Shown here one piece after another: positions 7,529 through 15,959 of a DNA stretch of 64,000 nucleotides. Positions within the stretch are counted from its first letter, which is position 1; each line of letters opens with the position of its first letter. Source of the stretch: Actinoallomurus sp040655075 (GTDB lineage: Bacteria > Actinomycetota > Actinomycetes > Streptosporangiales > Streptosporangiaceae); the NCBI RefSeq assembly GCF_040655075.1, contig NZ_JBFAJC010000056.1, positions 1 to 64,000 on the forward strand, given 5' to 3'. A model generated the notes under the pieces. That model saw only the letters and a list, made by a program, of their open reading frames with translations, ran no database searches and was not told where the DNA came from. Both the position numbers and the translations under genes were made by a program.

Positions 7529-8830
7529 TCAGCGGTGCCGGGCCAGGGCGGGGGTTCCGCCCGGGCACGGGGGAAGTTGGTGGTGCGGGCTCAGCGGGGC
7601 GGTGGCCCTGGCGGTCGCCGCGCGGCGACGTCCGCGCAGCGAGGTGAGGACCGCCAGACCGGTGAGCGCGATGACGCCGACGCCGTATCCGTAGGCGGTG
7701 GCGAACAGCCCGGCGTGGGTCACGGCGACGCCGGCGACGACCGCGGGGACGCTCAGCCCGAGGTAGGCGGCGAGATAGATGGCGGTGACGACCTCGGCCC
7801 GCCGCTCGGCGGGGGCGAGACCGGTCAGGATCCGCAGCGCCCCGGAGAAGGAGGGCCCGAACCCGGCCCCGGCGACCATGGTTCCGGCGAAGAACAGCGC
7901 GGTGACGTGTGCGTTCAGCGCGAGCATGGCGAGTGCGACGCCCGCCATCAGGAGACCGGAGCCGAGGTAGAGGGCACGCTCGGGGGACCAGCCCCGGCCG
8001 AGCACGGACAACACCACCGCGGTGCCGTTCAGCGCCACGATGACCAGTCCGCCGACGAGGTGGTCGGTCGAGTGGGACAGCGTGGCCACTACGGACGGGC
8101 CGAGCGACAGGTAGAGGCCGGCGAGCGCCCAGGCGGCCACGATCGAGGGCAGCAGCGCGGCGTACGCGCCGCGGACGGAGGGCGGCACCGCCGCCCGCGG
8201 CCGCAGCGAACGCCGCCAGGCGCCGTCGGCCGTCACGGTCTCCGGCATCGCGAAAGCGAGCAGCAGCAGCCCGGCGAAGGACGTCAGGAGCAGCACGTAC
8301 ACGAGTCGGGTCGGCGCGGGCCCGTACTGCACCAGCAGGCCGGAGCCCAGCGCGCCGAGCGCGATCCCGCCCGAGGCGGCCACGTTCGTCATCAGCGCGC
8401 CGAGGCGGGAGCCCGGCTTCTGCAGATCGATCAGCATCGCACTGATCGCGCCGGACGCGGTCCCGGTTGCGACGCCCTGCAGGACGCGTCCGGCGACCAG
8501 CCAGGCGACGCCGTCGGCCATGGCGAACGCGGTCATCGCCGCGACCTCGGTCAGCGCCGCGACGAGCAGCACCGGACGCCGCCCGACGTGGTCCGACAGC
8601 GAGCCGACGAACAGCAACGTCACCAGCAGCGCCAGTGCGTTGGCGGCGTACACCGCGGTCAGCGTGACCGGGGAGAAGTGCCAGGCGTGCTGGTAGATCC
8701 CGTACATCGGCGACGGTGCGGCGGAGGCGAACTGCAGCAGGCACAGCATCGCCGCCAGCGACCAGAACGCCACCGTGCCCGGCAGCCCGATCCGCCGGTT
8801 CGCGGGCCGCACAGCGACCTCAGTGACCAT
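7529..8830 (-). CDS. MFS transporter, probable efflux
   Basis: This is a 433-residue protein with about 12 hydrophobic segments. MFS motif A is present as GSLSDHVGRRPVLL after the second helix, and the fifth helix has an antiporter-like region (GGIALGALGSGLLVQYG). It is the first gene of the operon with the aldehyde dehydrogenase (14-base gap) and the ene-reductase. It shares an 81-base intergenic region with the divergent LuxR ATPase regulator. Export of the compound handled by the two enzymes is likely; the substrate is unknown. Confidence 0.9.
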   Translation of the reverse strand: MVTEVAVRPANRRIGLPGTVAFWSLAAMLCLLQFASAAPSPMYGIYQHAWHFSPVTLTAVYAANALALLVTLLFVGSLSDHVGRRPVLLVAALTEVAAMTAFAMADGVAWLVAGRVLQGVATGTASGAISAMLIDLQKPGSRLGALMTNVAASGGIALGALGSGLLVQYGPAPTRLVYVLLLTSFAGLLLLAFAMPETVTADGAWRRSLRPRAAVPPSVRGAYAALLPSIVAAWALAGLYLSLGPSVVATLSHSTDHLVGGLVIVALNGTAVVLSVLGRGWSPERALYLGSGLLMAGVALAMLALNAHVTALFFAGTMVAGAGFGPSFSGALRILTGLAPAERRAEVVTAIYLAAYLGLSVPAVVAGVAVTHAGLFATAYGYGVGVIALTGLAVLTSLRGRRRAATARATAPLSPHHQLPPCPGGTPALARHR

Positions 8831-8887
8831 GAACGATCCTTTCCTCGTACTGGTGACGAAGCTACGGATCGCGTGATCAACTCGAAT

Positions 8888-8916
8888 CTGTCATGCATTA
8901 GGTAGTTCCGTATGAT
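8888..8916 (+). promoter_or_regulatory. Leaderless promoter of the LuxR ATPase regulator
   Basis: CTGTCA (8888-8893), 17 bases, then TATGAT (8911-8916). Seven bases later is a GTG in frame with the LuxR gene. This spacing recurs before other genes in the window and implies transcription starting at the start codon. Confidence 0.55.
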
Positions 8917-8923
8917 CTGCACC

Positions 8924-11623
8924 GTGCTCTACGGCCGCCGGACCGAGCAGACGGTCCTCGACGAACTCGTCCACACGGCGCTCGGCGGGCGCAGCGGCGT
9001 CCTGGTGCTGCGCGGCGAGCCCGGCATCGGCAAGACGGCCCTCCTCGACTACGCCGCCGGCGCGGCGTCGGGCACTCAGGTGATCCGCGGGGCCGGCGTC
9101 GAGGCCGAGACCGATCTGCCCTACGCGGGCCTGCACCTGCTCCTCCGGCCGGTCCTGCACCTGACGGACCGCCTCCCCGAAGCCCAGCGGGACGCGCTGC
9201 GCTCCTCCCTCGGTCTGGGCACGATCGATCCGGACGCGCGGTTCCTCGTCGCCCTGGCCACGCTGTCGCTGCTGACGGAGGCGGCCGCGGAGGGCCCGCT
9301 GCTGTGCCTGATCGACGACGCGCAGTGGCTGGACGACGTGTCGGCGGAGACGCTGGTGTTCGTCGCCCGCCGCCTCCACGCGGAGCCGATCGCGATGATC
9401 TTCGCGGTCCGCGACGACGAGACGCACGCGTTCCCCGCCGCGGGACTGCGCACGCTGCGGCTCGACGGCCTCGATCGGGAGGCCGCGGACGTCCTGGTAC
9501 GGGCCGCGCGCACCGAGCTGTCCGGCGCGGACCGGGAGCGCCTGGTGGCCGGGGCGGCCGGCAATCCGCTGGCCCTCCTCGAGATGCGACCCGACGGTGA
9601 CGCCCTGTCGCTGACCGACCGGCTCCGGGAAGCCTTCCTCGGCCGGGTCCGCCGGCTGCCGGACACCACCCGGCGGCTGCTGCTGCTCGCGGCGGCCGAG
9701 GGCGCCGGTGACCTGGGCGTCGTGCTCCGTGCGGCGGCGACCCACGCGCTGTCCCTCGGTGACCTGGAACCCGCAGAAGGGGCCGCCCTCGTCCGCGTCA
9801 CCGACACGGAGATCGCGTTCCGGCATCCGCTCGTACGGGCGGCCGTATACCAGTCCGCGACGCGGTTCGAGCGGATCGCCGCCCATTCCGCGCTCGCGGA
9901 CGCTCTCACGGAGCCGGAGGACGCCGACCGCCGGGCCTGGCACCTCGCCAAGGCCGCGAGCGGGACGGACGAGAAGGTCGCGGCCGAGCTGGAAGGGACC
10001 GCGCTCCGGGCGCGGGCCCGGGGCGGCTACGAGGCCGCCCTCGCGGCCTACGCGCAGGCGGCCAGGCTCAGCCCCGCCCTCGACGATCAGGCGCGACGGC
10101 TGGTGCTGGCCGGGGAGATGGCGGCCGAGACGGCCCGGCTGAACGAGGCGCGGACCGCCGCCGAACAGGCGGCACGGCTGCCGGGCGACCCGACGCTGGC
10201 GGCGAGGATCGCGCGGGTGCGCGCGACGGCCGATTTCAAGCAGGGACGTCCGCGCTCGGCCCACGCGTTGCTGACCGAGGGCGCTCACCGGATCGCGGAC
10301 GCCGACCCGCACCAGGAGCTGCGGATGCAGCTCACCGCGGTGAACGCCGCGTGGGTCGCCGACGACGCGAGCCTGCTCGCGACGACCGCCGCCCGGCTGG
10401 ACGGGCTGCGGCTGCCGCCGGGCGACCCGATGACGCCCGTGCGCGCCTTCCTGGTCTGGATGACCTCCTTCGCGCTGGACCGTCCGGGCAAGGAGCTTCC
10501 GCCGCTCGGCCGGGTCGTCGCGGAGGCGCGGGAGGCGTCGGTGCGCTGCCCACACGACCTGTCGCTCATCGCCATCGGCGGCCTGGCGGCGGGACACGAC
10601 CGGGAGACGCGCGACATCACCGAGGCCATGGCCGCCGACAGTCGGATGCGCGGGCGGCTCGGCTGGCTCACCGCGATGCTCAGCCTGCGCGCGGCGGCCG
10701 AGACTCTCCTCGGCGAGCACCGTGACTCCCGCACCATCGCGCAGGAGGCGCTGCGGCTCGCCACGGACACCGGGCAGGTCCGTTGGATCCGGCACTCGGC
10801 CGGGATCCTCGCCTATCTCGCTGCCGTCGAAGGCGACGAGGACGGCTGCCGGGCCCTGGTCGCCCAGGCCCTGGGCGGCCCGGTCTCGGAGTTCACGTCG
10901 CCGGGCGGGACCTGGGCGCACTGGGCCCTCACGATGCTCGACCTGGGGGCCGGCCGCGCGGAGTCGGCGGCGGGCCGCCTGGACGTGTCCGCCGCCGGAC
11001 CCGTCCGGTTCGGCCCTCCGATCATGCGGGGCATTCCCGACGTGATCGAGGCGCTGGTGCGCGCCGGGCGGCCTGCGGACACCGCCGCCCCGCTGGCCAG
11101 GCTGGAGGAGTGGGCCGGACAGGTCCACCGGCCGGGCGCCGACGCGCTGGTCCTGCGGTGCCGGGCGCTGACGGCTCCCGGCACGGAGGCGGAGGACCAC
11201 TACCGCGCCGCCCTCGAGCTGCACCGGGCGGACCTCCGGCCCTTCGACGAGGCGCGGACCTCCCTGCTGTACGGGGAATGGCTGCGCCGCGGCCGCCGCA
11301 AGGCCGAGGCCAGGCCGTACCTGTCCGCCGCGCTCGGTGCGCTCGAGGCCCTCGGCGCGCGGCCATGGGCGGAACGCGTACGCGGCGAACTCGGCGCGGC
11401 CGAGGCGCGCCGGTCGCCGGAGGCGGCTCTCGGCCCAGGACTCACCGCGCAGGAACGGCAGATCACGAGGCTGGCCGCCGAGGGACTGTCGAACCGGGAG
11501 ATCGCCGCACGGCTGTTCCTCAGCCCCCGCACGGTCGGCTACCACCTGAGCAAGGCCTACCAGAAGCTGGGCATCGCCTCGCGGGCCGAGCTGGTGACGG
11601 CGACCGCCGACGGCGCCCTGTGA
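8924..11623 (+). CDS. Large LuxR-family ATP-binding transcriptional regulator (LAL/MalT type)
   Basis: This is an 899-residue regulator. The N-terminal STAND ATPase has Walker A GEPGIGKTALLDYA (about 31-44) and a Walker B-like LLCLIDDAQWLDD. A long middle region of helical, TPR-like repeats follows. The C-terminal LuxR helix-turn-helix reads LTAQERQITRLAAEGLSNRE then IAARLFLSPRTVGYHLSKAY. GTG 8924 is preferred to ATG 8912 because TATGAT lies seven bases before it. It is divergent from the MFS-ALDH-OYE operon, which it most likely activates when its ligand is present. Confidence 0.92.
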   Translation: MLYGRRTEQTVLDELVHTALGGRSGVLVLRGEPGIGKTALLDYAAGAASGTQVIRGAGVEAETDLPYAGLHLLLRPVLHLTDRLPEAQRDALRSSLGLGTIDPDARFLVALATLSLLTEAAAEGPLLCLIDDAQWLDDVSAETLVFVARRLHAEPIAMIFAVRDDETHAFPAAGLRTLRLDGLDREAADVLVRAARTELSGADRERLVAGAAGNPLALLEMRPDGDALSLTDRLREAFLGRVRRLPDTTRRLLLLAAAEGAGDLGVVLRAAATHALSLGDLEPAEGAALVRVTDTEIAFRHPLVRAAVYQSATRFERIAAHSALADALTEPEDADRRAWHLAKAASGTDEKVAAELEGTALRARARGGYEAALAAYAQAARLSPALDDQARRLVLAGEMAAETARLNEARTAAEQAARLPGDPTLAARIARVRATADFKQGRPRSAHALLTEGAHRIADADPHQELRMQLTAVNAAWVADDASLLATTAARLDGLRLPPGDPMTPVRAFLVWMTSFALDRPGKELPPLGRVVAEAREASVRCPHDLSLIAIGGLAAGHDRETRDITEAMAADSRMRGRLGWLTAMLSLRAAAETLLGEHRDSRTIAQEALRLATDTGQVRWIRHSAGILAYLAAVEGDEDGCRALVAQALGGPVSEFTSPGGTWAHWALTMLDLGAGRAESAAGRLDVSAAGPVRFGPPIMRGIPDVIEALVRAGRPADTAAPLARLEEWAGQVHRPGADALVLRCRALTAPGTEAEDHYRAALELHRADLRPFDEARTSLLYGEWLRRGRRKAEARPYLSAALGALEALGARPWAERVRGELGAAEARRSPEAALGPGLTAQERQITRLAAEGLSNREIAARLFLSPRTVGYHLSKAYQKLGIASRAELVTATADGAL

Positions 11624-11675
11624 CCCTCCACGGAGGCGGGGACCGCGGGCTCCGCTGGTGCGTAAGCTTCGGGAC

Positions 11676-12476
11676 ATGACGACCTTCGACGCGTACGAGC
11701 GCGAACTGTGGGCGGGACGGGCCGAGGCGTACGAGCAGGGCTTCGCACGGCTGTCCGGCTGCACCGTCGAGCGGCTGCTGGACGCCGCCGGGGTGCGGGC
11801 GGGCCACCGGGTACTCGATGTGGGGACCGGCCCCGGTCCCGTGGCCGCCGCGGCGACACGCCGGGGTGCGCAGGTGTCGGCCGTCGACGCCGAGCCGGAG
11901 ATGGCCGAGACCGCGGCGCGCAACGTGCCCGGCGCGGACGTGCGCGTCGCCGTCCTTCCCGAGCTGCCCTTCGACGACGCGTCGTTCGACGCCGTGGTCG
12001 GTAACTTCGTGATCAACCATGTCGGCGAGCCGGTGACGGCCCTCGAGGCGCTGCGCCGGGTCCTGCGGCCGGGCGGTGCCCTGGCGCTGACCTGCTGGAC
12101 GATGCCGGGCAGTGGTGTGCTCGCCCTCGTCCGGGAGGCGATGGACGAGGTCGGCGTCCCGTGGCCGGAGGACGTGCCGGTGAGCCCGTTCATGGAGTAC
12201 GGGCGGCCGGGGGCGTTCGGTGAGTTGATGGGCCGGGTGCTGCGCGACGTGTCGGTCGAGGAGCTCGACTGGGAGTTCGAGTTCGAACCGGAGGACTGGT
12301 GGCGGACCGGGGCGATGGCCAGAGTCGGGTCGAACGGCGTCGTCCTCACGCGGCAGGACCCGGCGACCATCGCACGGGTCAAGGACGCCTATGACCGCAT
12401 CCTCCGCCCGTACGCCGCCGGCAACGGGACGGTGCGCGTGCCTGCGCATGCGCTGCTGGCACGCGGCGTGCGCTGA
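11676..12476 (+). CDS. Class I SAM-dependent methyltransferase (UbiE/Methyltransf_11 type)
   Basis: This is a 266-residue methyltransferase with motif I VLDVGTGPGPVAAAA, the acidic ribose-binding VSAVDAEPEMAE, motif IV-like FDAVVGNFVINHV and RVLRPGGALALTCW. The substrate is unknown. It starts at ATG 11676, seven bases after TAAGCT and with no ribosome site, another apparent leaderless gene. It is 52 bases downstream of the LuxR gene on the same strand. It is convergent with the M23 peptidase gene. Confidence 0.87.
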   Translation: MTTFDAYERELWAGRAEAYEQGFARLSGCTVERLLDAAGVRAGHRVLDVGTGPGPVAAAATRRGAQVSAVDAEPEMAETAARNVPGADVRVAVLPELPFDDASFDAVVGNFVINHVGEPVTALEALRRVLRPGGALALTCWTMPGSGVLALVREAMDEVGVPWPEDVPVSPFMEYGRPGAFGELMGRVLRDVSVEELDWEFEFEPEDWWRTGAMARVGSNGVVLTRQDPATIARVKDAYDRILRPYAAGNGTVRVPAHALLARGVR

Positions 12477-12521
12477 GCCGGGCGCACCCGGGTCTTCCCG
12501 GCCCGGCGACGGACGCCCGGT

Positions 12522-13406
12522 TCAGCCCCGCCGGTCGGCTCCTGTCTCGGGGGTGGGAGCGGACGAGGGCACCGTGAAAGGCTGCCGCCCGCCGGGGACG
12601 CCCGCCTCGGGGCCTCCGTCGATCTCGAAGCGGTCGAATCGGAACGGCACGCCACCCGCGGCCAGGAGGTGCGGGGCGTCCATGAGCTGGAAGTGGACGT
12701 GCGGCTCGCTGGAGTTCCCCGAGTTGCCGCACTCGGCGATCTGCTCCCCGGCGGTGACGCGTTGCCCGGCGGTCACCCGGGCCGACCCACGGCGCAGGTG
12801 CGCCAGGACCGCGTAGCCACCGCCGTCCATCGCGATGACGATGTGGTTGCCCAGGAGCCTGCCCGGCCCGAACAGCTCCCGAACCATGCCTTCGACGAGA
12901 AGATAGATGACCCCCGGCACGGAGTCGCGGCTCCAGTGATCGCGGCTTCGGCGTCGTACCCGGACCACGACGCCGTCGACCGGCGCGAACACCGGCCGGC
13001 CGAAGCCGGGGAAGCGTTCAGGGCTGCGGGTCGGCGGCCAGGCGGCCCGCACGCCCTGCCACTCCCGCTCGGTGTCGGGGTGGTGGACCAGGTCGATGGC
13101 GTACGTCTGACCGTAGGCGTGCACGCCGTGGCTCGGGACCCGGTCGGCGGGACTGTTGACCGCCACCCAGCGCCCCCGCACGGGCGGGCTCACCAGGACC
13201 GGTTCACGCTCGGCGGGACGGAGGCGCACGAACAGCGCGGCCACCCCGGCGACCCACACGGCCAGGCCTGCCGGCCACAGCGGGCCAAGGCCCCCGAAGG
13301 CGGCGACAAGCATGAGGACCGTGCCGGGCAGGGGCAGGAGCTTGCCGAGCGCCACGGTGCGCGCCCATCGTTTGGACATCAGCGTCCTCCTCGTCATCGG
13401 CTTCAT
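12522..13406 (-). CDS. Membrane-anchored M23 (LytM-like) peptidase family protein
   Basis: This encodes 294 residues. Two hydrophobic helices near the N-terminus (LLPLPGTVLMLVAAFGGLG and WPAGLAVWVAGVAALFV) anchor the protein. The C-terminal half is an M23 fold: GRPVFAPVDGVVV, NHIVIAMDGGGYAVLAHLRRGS, VTAGEQIAECGNSGNSSEPHVHFQL. The HVHFQ metal and catalytic His motif is present. In the first motif HxxxD is not obvious (it reads HPDTERE/YAIDLV), so activity is uncertain. The ATG overlaps the stop of the upstream ArsR-like gene (ATGA), so the two are coupled and the regulator probably controls it. Confidence 0.82.
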   Translation of the reverse strand: MKPMTRRTLMSKRWARTVALGKLLPLPGTVLMLVAAFGGLGPLWPAGLAVWVAGVAALFVRLRPAEREPVLVSPPVRGRWVAVNSPADRVPSHGVHAYGQTYAIDLVHHPDTEREWQGVRAAWPPTRSPERFPGFGRPVFAPVDGVVVRVRRRSRDHWSRDSVPGVIYLLVEGMVRELFGPGRLLGNHIVIAMDGGGYAVLAHLRRGSARVTAGQRVTAGEQIAECGNSGNSSEPHVHFQLMDAPHLLAAGGVPFRFDRFEIDGGPEAGVPGGRQPFTVPSSAPTPETGADRRG

Positions 13407-13927
13407 CGGCGGGCCGCCAGGAGCAGAGCGAGCAGCGGCACGACGCGTTCGCCGGGGACGGCGTACTCGCCCCGGCTCTCGGTGCGCAGCCAGCCCGCCG
13501 CGACCAGCTGCCGCAGGTGGTGGTACAGCTGGCCGCTGGTGCCGAGCTGCTCGTGCTCGCCCAGCGCGGCGGTCGTACGGGTGCCGAGGAGGATCTCGCG
13601 CAGGAGCAGCAGCCGGACCGGATGCGCCAGCGCGGCCAGTGCGGCCGCGCCCTGCGTCCAGTCGGCTCCCATCAGGTCCTCGGTGGTCCTGCCCTCCTGC
13701 CACTCGTAGTGCTCCCCGGTGGGCAGGTCGACGGCGCCGGTGAACAGCACCGCGCCCGTCGCCGGCACGCGGTCCTTCAGCCCGGCGAGCGCCCACAGGG
13801 CGCCGGCGTCGGCGGAGGCCGCGACCGGCTCGGCGAGTGACCCTCCTGTCTCGAGCCGGGCCACGCGCTCCTCGAGCCGCGCCAGCCGCTCGACCAGGGA
13901 GGACTCGTCCGGCCGCTCTTCGCTCAT
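13403..13927 (-). CDS. ArsR-like winged-helix regulator with N-terminal coiled coil
   Basis: This is a 174-residue protein. Residues about 10-30 (SLVERLARLEERVARLET) form a heptad coiled coil. The winged helix lies at about 95-165: LAALAHPVRLLLLREILLG, LGTSGQLYHHLRQLVAAGWL and the wing SRGEYAVPGERV. It is the first gene of a two-gene operon with the M23 peptidase. Two overlapping palindromes sit directly upstream and overlap its promoter, pointing to autoregulation. Confidence 0.85.
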   Translation of the reverse strand: MSEERPDESSLVERLARLEERVARLETGGSLAEPVAASADAGALWALAGLKDRVPATGAVLFTGAVDLPTGEHYEWQEGRTTEDLMGADWTQGAAALAALAHPVRLLLLREILLGTRTTAALGEHEQLGTSGQLYHHLRQLVAAGWLRTESRGEYAVPGERVVPLLALLLAARR

Positions 13928-13934
13928 GGCTCGA

Positions 13935-13962
13935 GTATTACGTAAGAACGTAATTACGTCTA
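13935..13962 (-). promoter_or_regulatory. Promoter and overlapping palindromic operator of the ArsR-M23 operon
   Basis: On the minus strand TAGACG (13962-13957), 16 bases and TAATAC (13940-13935) form a promoter ending seven bases before the ATG. Inside it are ATTACG-N6-CGTAAT (13937-13954) and the palindrome CGTAATTACG (13949-13958), which share a half-site. A regulator bound here would cover the spacer and the -10 box. Confidence 0.65.
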
Positions 13963-14085
13963 TTTGTCATTTCACCCTCCTTCGTCGAGGTGGCCCCCGG
14001 CACGGTCCGACCACCGACCTGGATGCAGACATTCAGTGATCTTGAACCGTATGGTCGGACTTTCCGCACCATGAGGAGACGGACC

Positions 14086-14868
14086 TTGGCACTCGAGTCC
14101 GCACCGCCCGGCGTCGACATCACCCGACCGTCCCCGGCACGTGTGTACGACTACGTGCTCGGCGGTTCGGCCAATTACCCGGTCGACCGGCAGGCGGCGG
14201 AGGAGGTGTGGCGCGTCGCACCGGAGACGCGGCAGCTTGCCAGGGACAGTCGCGGCTTCCTGATCCGCGCGGTCCGGTTCCTGGCCGAGGAGGTCGGGAT
14301 CGACCAGTTCCTCGACATCGGCGCCGGCCTGCCGACGGCGGACAACGTGCACCAGGTCGCCCGCAGGACGAACCCGCGTGCCCGGGTCGTCTACGTCGAC
14401 AACGACCCCACGGTCCGGATCCACGCGGAGCGCCTGCTCGACGGCGATCCGAACGCCGTCTTCCTTCCCGGGGACGTACGCCGGCCGGCGGAGATCATCG
14501 AGCGCACGCGGAGCCTCCTCGACCTCGACCGGCCCGTCGCGCTGCTGCTCGTGGCGGTCCTGCACTTCGTCGCCGAGGACCCGCACGGCATCGTCGACCG
14601 CCTCATCGCGGCGCTGCCTCCCGGAAGCCACCTGGTGATCGCCCATACCACCTCGGCGGACATGGACCCGGCGTTCCGCGAGCGGCTCGACCAGACCTAC
14701 GCCGGCGCACCGGCACCGCTCATCACGCGCACGCCCGAAGAGATCGAGTCGACGTTCCGCGGCCGGACACCGCTCCCTCCGGGACTGGTCGACGTCGCCC
14801 GCTGGCGGACCGCGTACCCCCGCACCCCGGGCCCGCTGCGGGTACTCGGCGGCGTGGCGCGCCTGTGA
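14086..14868 (+). CDS. PF04672 (DUF574)-type SAM-dependent methyltransferase
   Basis: This is a 260-residue protein of the large actinomycete DUF574 family. It has the diagnostic RPSPARVYDYVLGGSANYPVD opening, FLIRAVRFL, the SAM loop FLDIGAGLPTADNVHQVA, VVYVDNDPTV and a VAVLHFVAEDPHGIV segment. Biological substrates of the family are mostly unknown. I favour the TTG at 14086 because GAGGAG lies seven bases before it; an in-frame ATG at 14071 has no ribosome site. It stands alone between the ArsR operon and the GntR gene. Confidence 0.88.
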   Translation: MALESAPPGVDITRPSPARVYDYVLGGSANYPVDRQAAEEVWRVAPETRQLARDSRGFLIRAVRFLAEEVGIDQFLDIGAGLPTADNVHQVARRTNPRARVVYVDNDPTVRIHAERLLDGDPNAVFLPGDVRRPAEIIERTRSLLDLDRPVALLLVAVLHFVAEDPHGIVDRLIAALPPGSHLVIAHTTSADMDPAFRERLDQTYAGAPAPLITRTPEEIESTFRGRTPLPPGLVDVARWRTAYPRTPGPLRVLGGVARL

Positions 14869-15012
14869 GGCGGCCCGGCGACCATCGCCGGAAAGGTCGG
14901 ACGTGGGATGTAACGACGACAGGACGCGTACGATGCTCCGGAAGGCGCGGCGACGAGCACATCCGGACGTAGGGTGGGAGCTTATGATCCCGCGCGTTGC
15001 CGGGAGGTGCGA

Positions 15013-15765
15013 GTGACGGACAGGCAGGCCCCGCGCGGCCTTGCGCGGCGAGTCGGTGGACAGGTCCAGCATGAGATCATGCAGCTGATCCTCGACCGGC
15101 GCCTGCGGTCCGGCGACCTGCTGCCCACCGAGACGGAGCTGATGGAGGACCTCGGCGTCAGCCGCAACTCCATCCGCGAGGCACTGAAGGGCCTGCAGGC
15201 GCTCGACATCGTGGAGGTCCGCCACGGCTACGGCACATACGTCGGGCAACTGTCACTCACCCCCCTCGCCGACGGACTGACCTTCCGCACGCTGCACGAG
15301 CTGGGCAGCGACGTCCGCGCGCTGAGCGAGATCCTCCAGGTCCGGGAGATCCTTGAGGCCGGGCTGATCAGGCGCGTCGCCACCACCATCCCCGACGATG
15401 ACCTCGCCGCGCTGGACGCCGTCGTCCGCCGGATGGAGACGCGGGCACGGGCGGGCGAGACCTTCGCGGAGGAGGACCGGCAGTTCCACGAGCTGCTGTA
15501 CCGCTCGCTCGGCAACGCCCTCGTCCCGCAGTTCCTCGAGGTGTTCTGGAAGGTCTTCGACCGCGTGTCGGGCATCCGCGGTTGGAACCACGACCCCTCC
15601 CCCATCGGCACCGTCCGGCGGCACCGCGCGATCGTCACCGCGCTGCGGCGGCGGGACGTCGAAGCGGCCGAGCAGGCTCTGAGCAAGCACTTCCGCAACA
15701 TCGACACCCGAGTGGAGAAGGCCGCCCGCCGCGACCAGTCCGCCGACGAGGCCGACCGCGGCTGA
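15013..15765 (+). CDS. FadR-subfamily GntR transcriptional regulator
   Basis: This is a 250-residue regulator. The N-terminal winged helix reads LRSGDLLPTETELMEDLGVS then RNSIREALKGLQALDIVEVR. It is followed by an all-helical FCD effector domain (about 85-235) with EILQVREILEAGLIRRVA and the metal-ligand-like EEDRQFHELLYRSL and HRAIVTALRRRD. GTG 15013 follows GGGAGGTGC. It lies immediately upstream of the GH42 gene, whose promoter carries a perfect inverted repeat; the most likely role is repression of that gene in the absence of a sugar or acid ligand. Confidence 0.92.
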   Translation: MTDRQAPRGLARRVGGQVQHEIMQLILDRRLRSGDLLPTETELMEDLGVSRNSIREALKGLQALDIVEVRHGYGTYVGQLSLTPLADGLTFRTLHELGSDVRALSEILQVREILEAGLIRRVATTIPDDDLAALDAVVRRMETRARAGETFAEEDRQFHELLYRSLGNALVPQFLEVFWKVFDRVSGIRGWNHDPSPIGTVRRHRAIVTALRRRDVEAAEQALSKHFRNIDTRVEKAARRDQSADEADRG

Positions 15766-15824
15766 CCGGGTCGCGGCCTGACGACCGGCCGGGACCTCAC
15801 GCGGATCGGTAACGGCCGGACCCC

Positions 15825-15853
15825 TTGACCCCTTTTTCGCCCTGCGGTTATGT
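15825..15853 (+). promoter_or_regulatory. Promoter of the GH42 beta-galactosidase gene
   Basis: TTGACC (15825-15830), a 17-base spacer and TTATGT (15848-15853) form a close match to the housekeeping consensus. The operator below starts eight bases downstream, so a bound regulator would cover the transcription start. Confidence 0.75.
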
Positions 15854-15860
15854 TACGACG

Positions 15861-15900
15861 GACGTGGGACGTCCTATGTCCGGCTAGGACGTCCCACGTC
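15861..15900 (+). promoter_or_regulatory. Perfect 16-bp inverted-repeat operator
   Basis: Arms GACGTGGGACGTCCTA (15861-15876) and TAGGACGTCCCACGTC (15885-15900) are exact reverse complements around an 8-base spacer. Each arm itself contains the palindrome GGACGTCC, so the site may hold two regulator dimers. It lies just downstream of the GH42 promoter and downstream of the GntR gene. Confidence 0.8.
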
Positions 15901-15959
15901 ACGCGGACAGAAGGCGGCCGGGCGCCTGGACCAAGACCACGACAGGAAGCGGCGGGAAC

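Noticed and set aside
8891..12382. A 1163-codon minus-strand frame opposite the LuxR regulator
   Set aside because: Antisense shadow of a clear LuxR ATPase; no motifs and no start site.
12522..13796. Longer version of the M23 gene starting before 13406
   Set aside because: The extra N-terminus is antisense-like sequence inside the ArsR-like gene; the ATG overlapping the ArsR stop is the natural coupled start.
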